A stretch of 6,145 nucleotides of DNA, taken from assembly GCA_011043375.1 (NCBI GenBank), contig DQYP01000044.1, positions 1 to 6,145 of the forward strand, in the 5' to 3' direction. Below, in pieces: positions 5,016 through 6,145 of the stretch. The position numbers and the translations under genes are program-made. Source of the DNA: Thermotogaceae bacterium. GTDB taxonomy: Bacteria; Thermotogota; Thermotogae; B21-G9; HyVt-16. The notes below the pieces were generated by a model, which searched no databases, was not told the origin of the DNA, and worked only from the letters and a program-made list of their open reading frames with translations. The first letter of the stretch is position 1. Every line of letters starts with the position of its first letter.

Positions 5016-5999
5016 ATGACAGTAAGAATTAAGGAAGTTGCTAAACTTGCAAAAGTTTCAGTAGCCACCGTGTCGAGGGTATTGAATAACAGTGGATATG
5101 TTTCAACAAAAACCAAAGAACGAGTCCTAAAAGCGATAGAAGAATTAAATTACCAACCAACTAAGATTGCAAGGCTTTTAGCAAGGAAAAAAAGTAACTT
5201 CAAAGTAGCTTTGGTAGCAGGTGAATGGGTAAGAAAAGCCATGGTTTCAAAACTTGATGAATTCTATGTTGTTATTTTCAAAGCCATTGATGATTTTGCG
5301 AAGGATCACAAAATGAAGATCCAAATAATGGCTCCAGAAGATGAGATATCCCTGAATAAAATCGATGGATTTTTATTGGTTGGTGGGGAAATAAATCATA
5401 AAATAGTCAACAAATTTAAAAATACAGGCAAACCTATGGTTTTAGTTGATCAATACATAGCTGGCTTGAGAATCGATTCTGTGATCTCTGATGGATTCGA
5501 TGGTGCTTTGTATGCAACTAATTACCTAATATCAAAAGGTTTGAGAAAGATAATTATGATTCATGGTTCACTAACGCATTTCAGTTTTAGAGATAGATTC
5601 AACGGATATAAAACTGCTATGGAACAAAATGGTTTTTTACCAAGATCTTATGAATTCAATGAAAGAGAAGATAACATGTCTATGATAATAGATATGATCC
5701 TCAATACCCACGGAAAACCGGATGCGATATTTGGCGCAAACGATACTGCTGCCTTGAGAGCCATGGAAGAATTAAAAAAACGGGGATTTAAAATACCAGA
5801 AGATGTTTCGATCGTTGGATTCGACGATATACTGAGTGCGTCCATATCCACTCCAAAGTTAACTACATTAAAGATATTTAAATACGAACTTGGCTCAATA
5901 GCTGTGAGAAGACTCTTCAATCTCATGATGGGAGAGGAAACACATCCCGTAAAAATTTCCCTTTTTACTGAATTCATAAAACGTGAAAGCACGATCTGA
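5016..5999 (+). CDS. LacI/GalR-family transcriptional regulator
   Basis: A 327-residue cytoplasmic DNA-binding protein, close to the family norm of about 330-340. An amino-terminal LacI helix-turn-helix spans roughly 4-24 (IKEVAKLAKVSVATVSRVLN), followed by helix 3 (TKTKERVLKAIEELNY) and the hinge QPTKIARLLARKK (47-59), whose Leu55 corresponds to the leucine that enters the operator's central CG. Residues 62-327 form the periplasmic-binding-protein-like sensor, with RDRFNGY (192-198), PDAIFGANDTAALRAM (235-250) and the signature PEDVSIVGFDD (261-271). The ligand is probably a sugar or derivative, unidentified. Start: ATG 5016 with AGGAGGT (5004-5010) five bases upstream. The gene precedes a secreted solute-binding protein by 51 bases, the standard arrangement of a local repressor of a carbohydrate uptake operon. 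Candidate operators lie at 4814-4827 and 4985-4998, suggesting autoregulation. It diverges from the RdhA-like operon and could influence it, without direct evidence. Confidence 0.93.
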   Translation: MTVRIKEVAKLAKVSVATVSRVLNNSGYVSTKTKERVLKAIEELNYQPTKIARLLARKKSNFKVALVAGEWVRKAMVSKLDEFYVVIFKAIDDFAKDHKMKIQIMAPEDEISLNKIDGFLLVGGEINHKIVNKFKNTGKPMVLVDQYIAGLRIDSVISDGFDGALYATNYLISKGLRKIIMIHGSLTHFSFRDRFNGYKTAMEQNGFLPRSYEFNEREDNMSMIIDMILNTHGKPDAIFGANDTAALRAMEELKKRGFKIPEDVSIVGFDDILSASISTPKLTTLKIFKYELGSIAVRRLFNLMMGEETHPVKISLFTEFIKRESTI

Positions 6000-6027
6000 T
6001 TGTTAAACCCCTGTAGGGGAATAACAA
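6000..6027 (+). promoter_or_regulatory. Intercistronic hairpin without T-run
   Basis: TTGTTA (6000-6005) and CCCC (6008-6011) pair with GGGG (6016-6019) and TAACAA (6022-6027) around a TGTA loop, interrupted by a 2x2 AA/AA internal loop. It begins immediately after the regulator's TGA. The following ATAAAACTTA has no T-run, so it is unlikely to be a full intrinsic terminator; it may protect or separate the downstream message so that the binding protein is made in higher amount than the regulator. Confidence 0.55.
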
Positions 6028-6050
6028 ATAAAACTTAGGGAGGGATACTG

Positions 6051-6145
6051 ATGAAAAAACTGTTCGTGGTTTCAATCATTTTGGTATTATTACTATCTGT
6101 TTCGTTTGCAGCAAAGGAAATAGTTTTCTGGACTGCTCCCAACCC
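6051..6145 (+). CDS. ABC transporter solute-binding protein, amino-terminal fragment
   Basis: Only the first 31 full codons lie in the window; the gene runs off the right edge. MKKL followed by a hydrophobic core (FVVSIILVLLLSV) and SFAA is a typical Sec signal peptide with cleavage expected after Ala20 or Ala21, and no lipobox cysteine is seen. The mature start KEIVFWTAPNP resembles the first strand of family 1 extracellular solute-binding proteins, where an aromatic-containing strand begins the ligand-binding lobe. It is therefore probably the exported binding component of an ABC importer, likely for a sugar given the LacI-family gene upstream (inference). The start is supported by the purine-rich AGGGAGGG (6037-6044) six bases before ATG. 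It follows the regulator by 51 bases, within which lies a hairpin. The permease genes would be expected beyond the window. Confidence 0.75.
   Translation, partial: MKKLFVVSIILVLLLSVSFAAKEIVFWTAPN

Overview
This AT-rich window looks like chromosome from an anaerobic, probably thermophilic bacterium. The Thermotogota (Thermotoga/Pseudothermotoga relatives) are my best guess. That placement is an inference from the compact layout, the strong Shine-Dalgarno sites (GGAGG, GGGGG) with some TTG starts, the extended -10 promoters (TGnTATAAT), the LacI-regulator-plus-sugar-binding-protein arrangement, and the general character of the proteins. No marker gene is present to fix the genus.

Layout. Positions 1-309 hold no gene: there is a cluster of short GTCATCCCGA-type dispersed repeats at 1-143, featureless AT-rich DNA, and a weak hairpin terminator near 274-296. 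Two unrelated major facilitator (MFS) membrane transporters then diverge from a shared regulatory region at 1495-1693: one on the minus strand (310-1494) and one on the plus strand (1694-2950, start reassigned from the upstream ATG at 1607). The shared region carries extended -10 promoters and two perfect inverted repeats that could be operators.

Next is a two-gene minus-strand operon whose stop and start overlap by 4 bases. The first gene (3713-4717, start reassigned) encodes a soluble protein with two [4Fe-4S] motifs that resembles the catalytic subunit of corrinoid-dependent reductive dehalogenases (RdhA), but without Tat signal or membrane anchor partner. The second (2907-3716) encodes an AadA/ANT(3'')-like aminoglycoside nucleotidyltransferase homologue. 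Its end overlaps the convergent transporter gene by 44 bases.

The intergenic region 4718-5015 separates this operon from a divergent LacI-family regulator (5016-5999). It contains divergent extended -10 promoters, a LacI-type operator with a central CG on the -35 region, and further dyads in the regulator's leader. After a hairpin at 6000-6027 comes the start of a secreted, probably sugar-binding, ABC transporter protein (6051 to beyond the window edge). The likely logic of this end is a carbohydrate-sensing repressor controlling its own transcription and the downstream uptake operon. Whether it also affects the reductive-dehalogenase-like operon is open.

The most unusual item is the cytoplasmic RdhA-like protein in an operon with an aminoglycoside-adenylyltransferase-like protein. 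Neither has an obvious partner here, and the pairing is not one I recognise as a described system.
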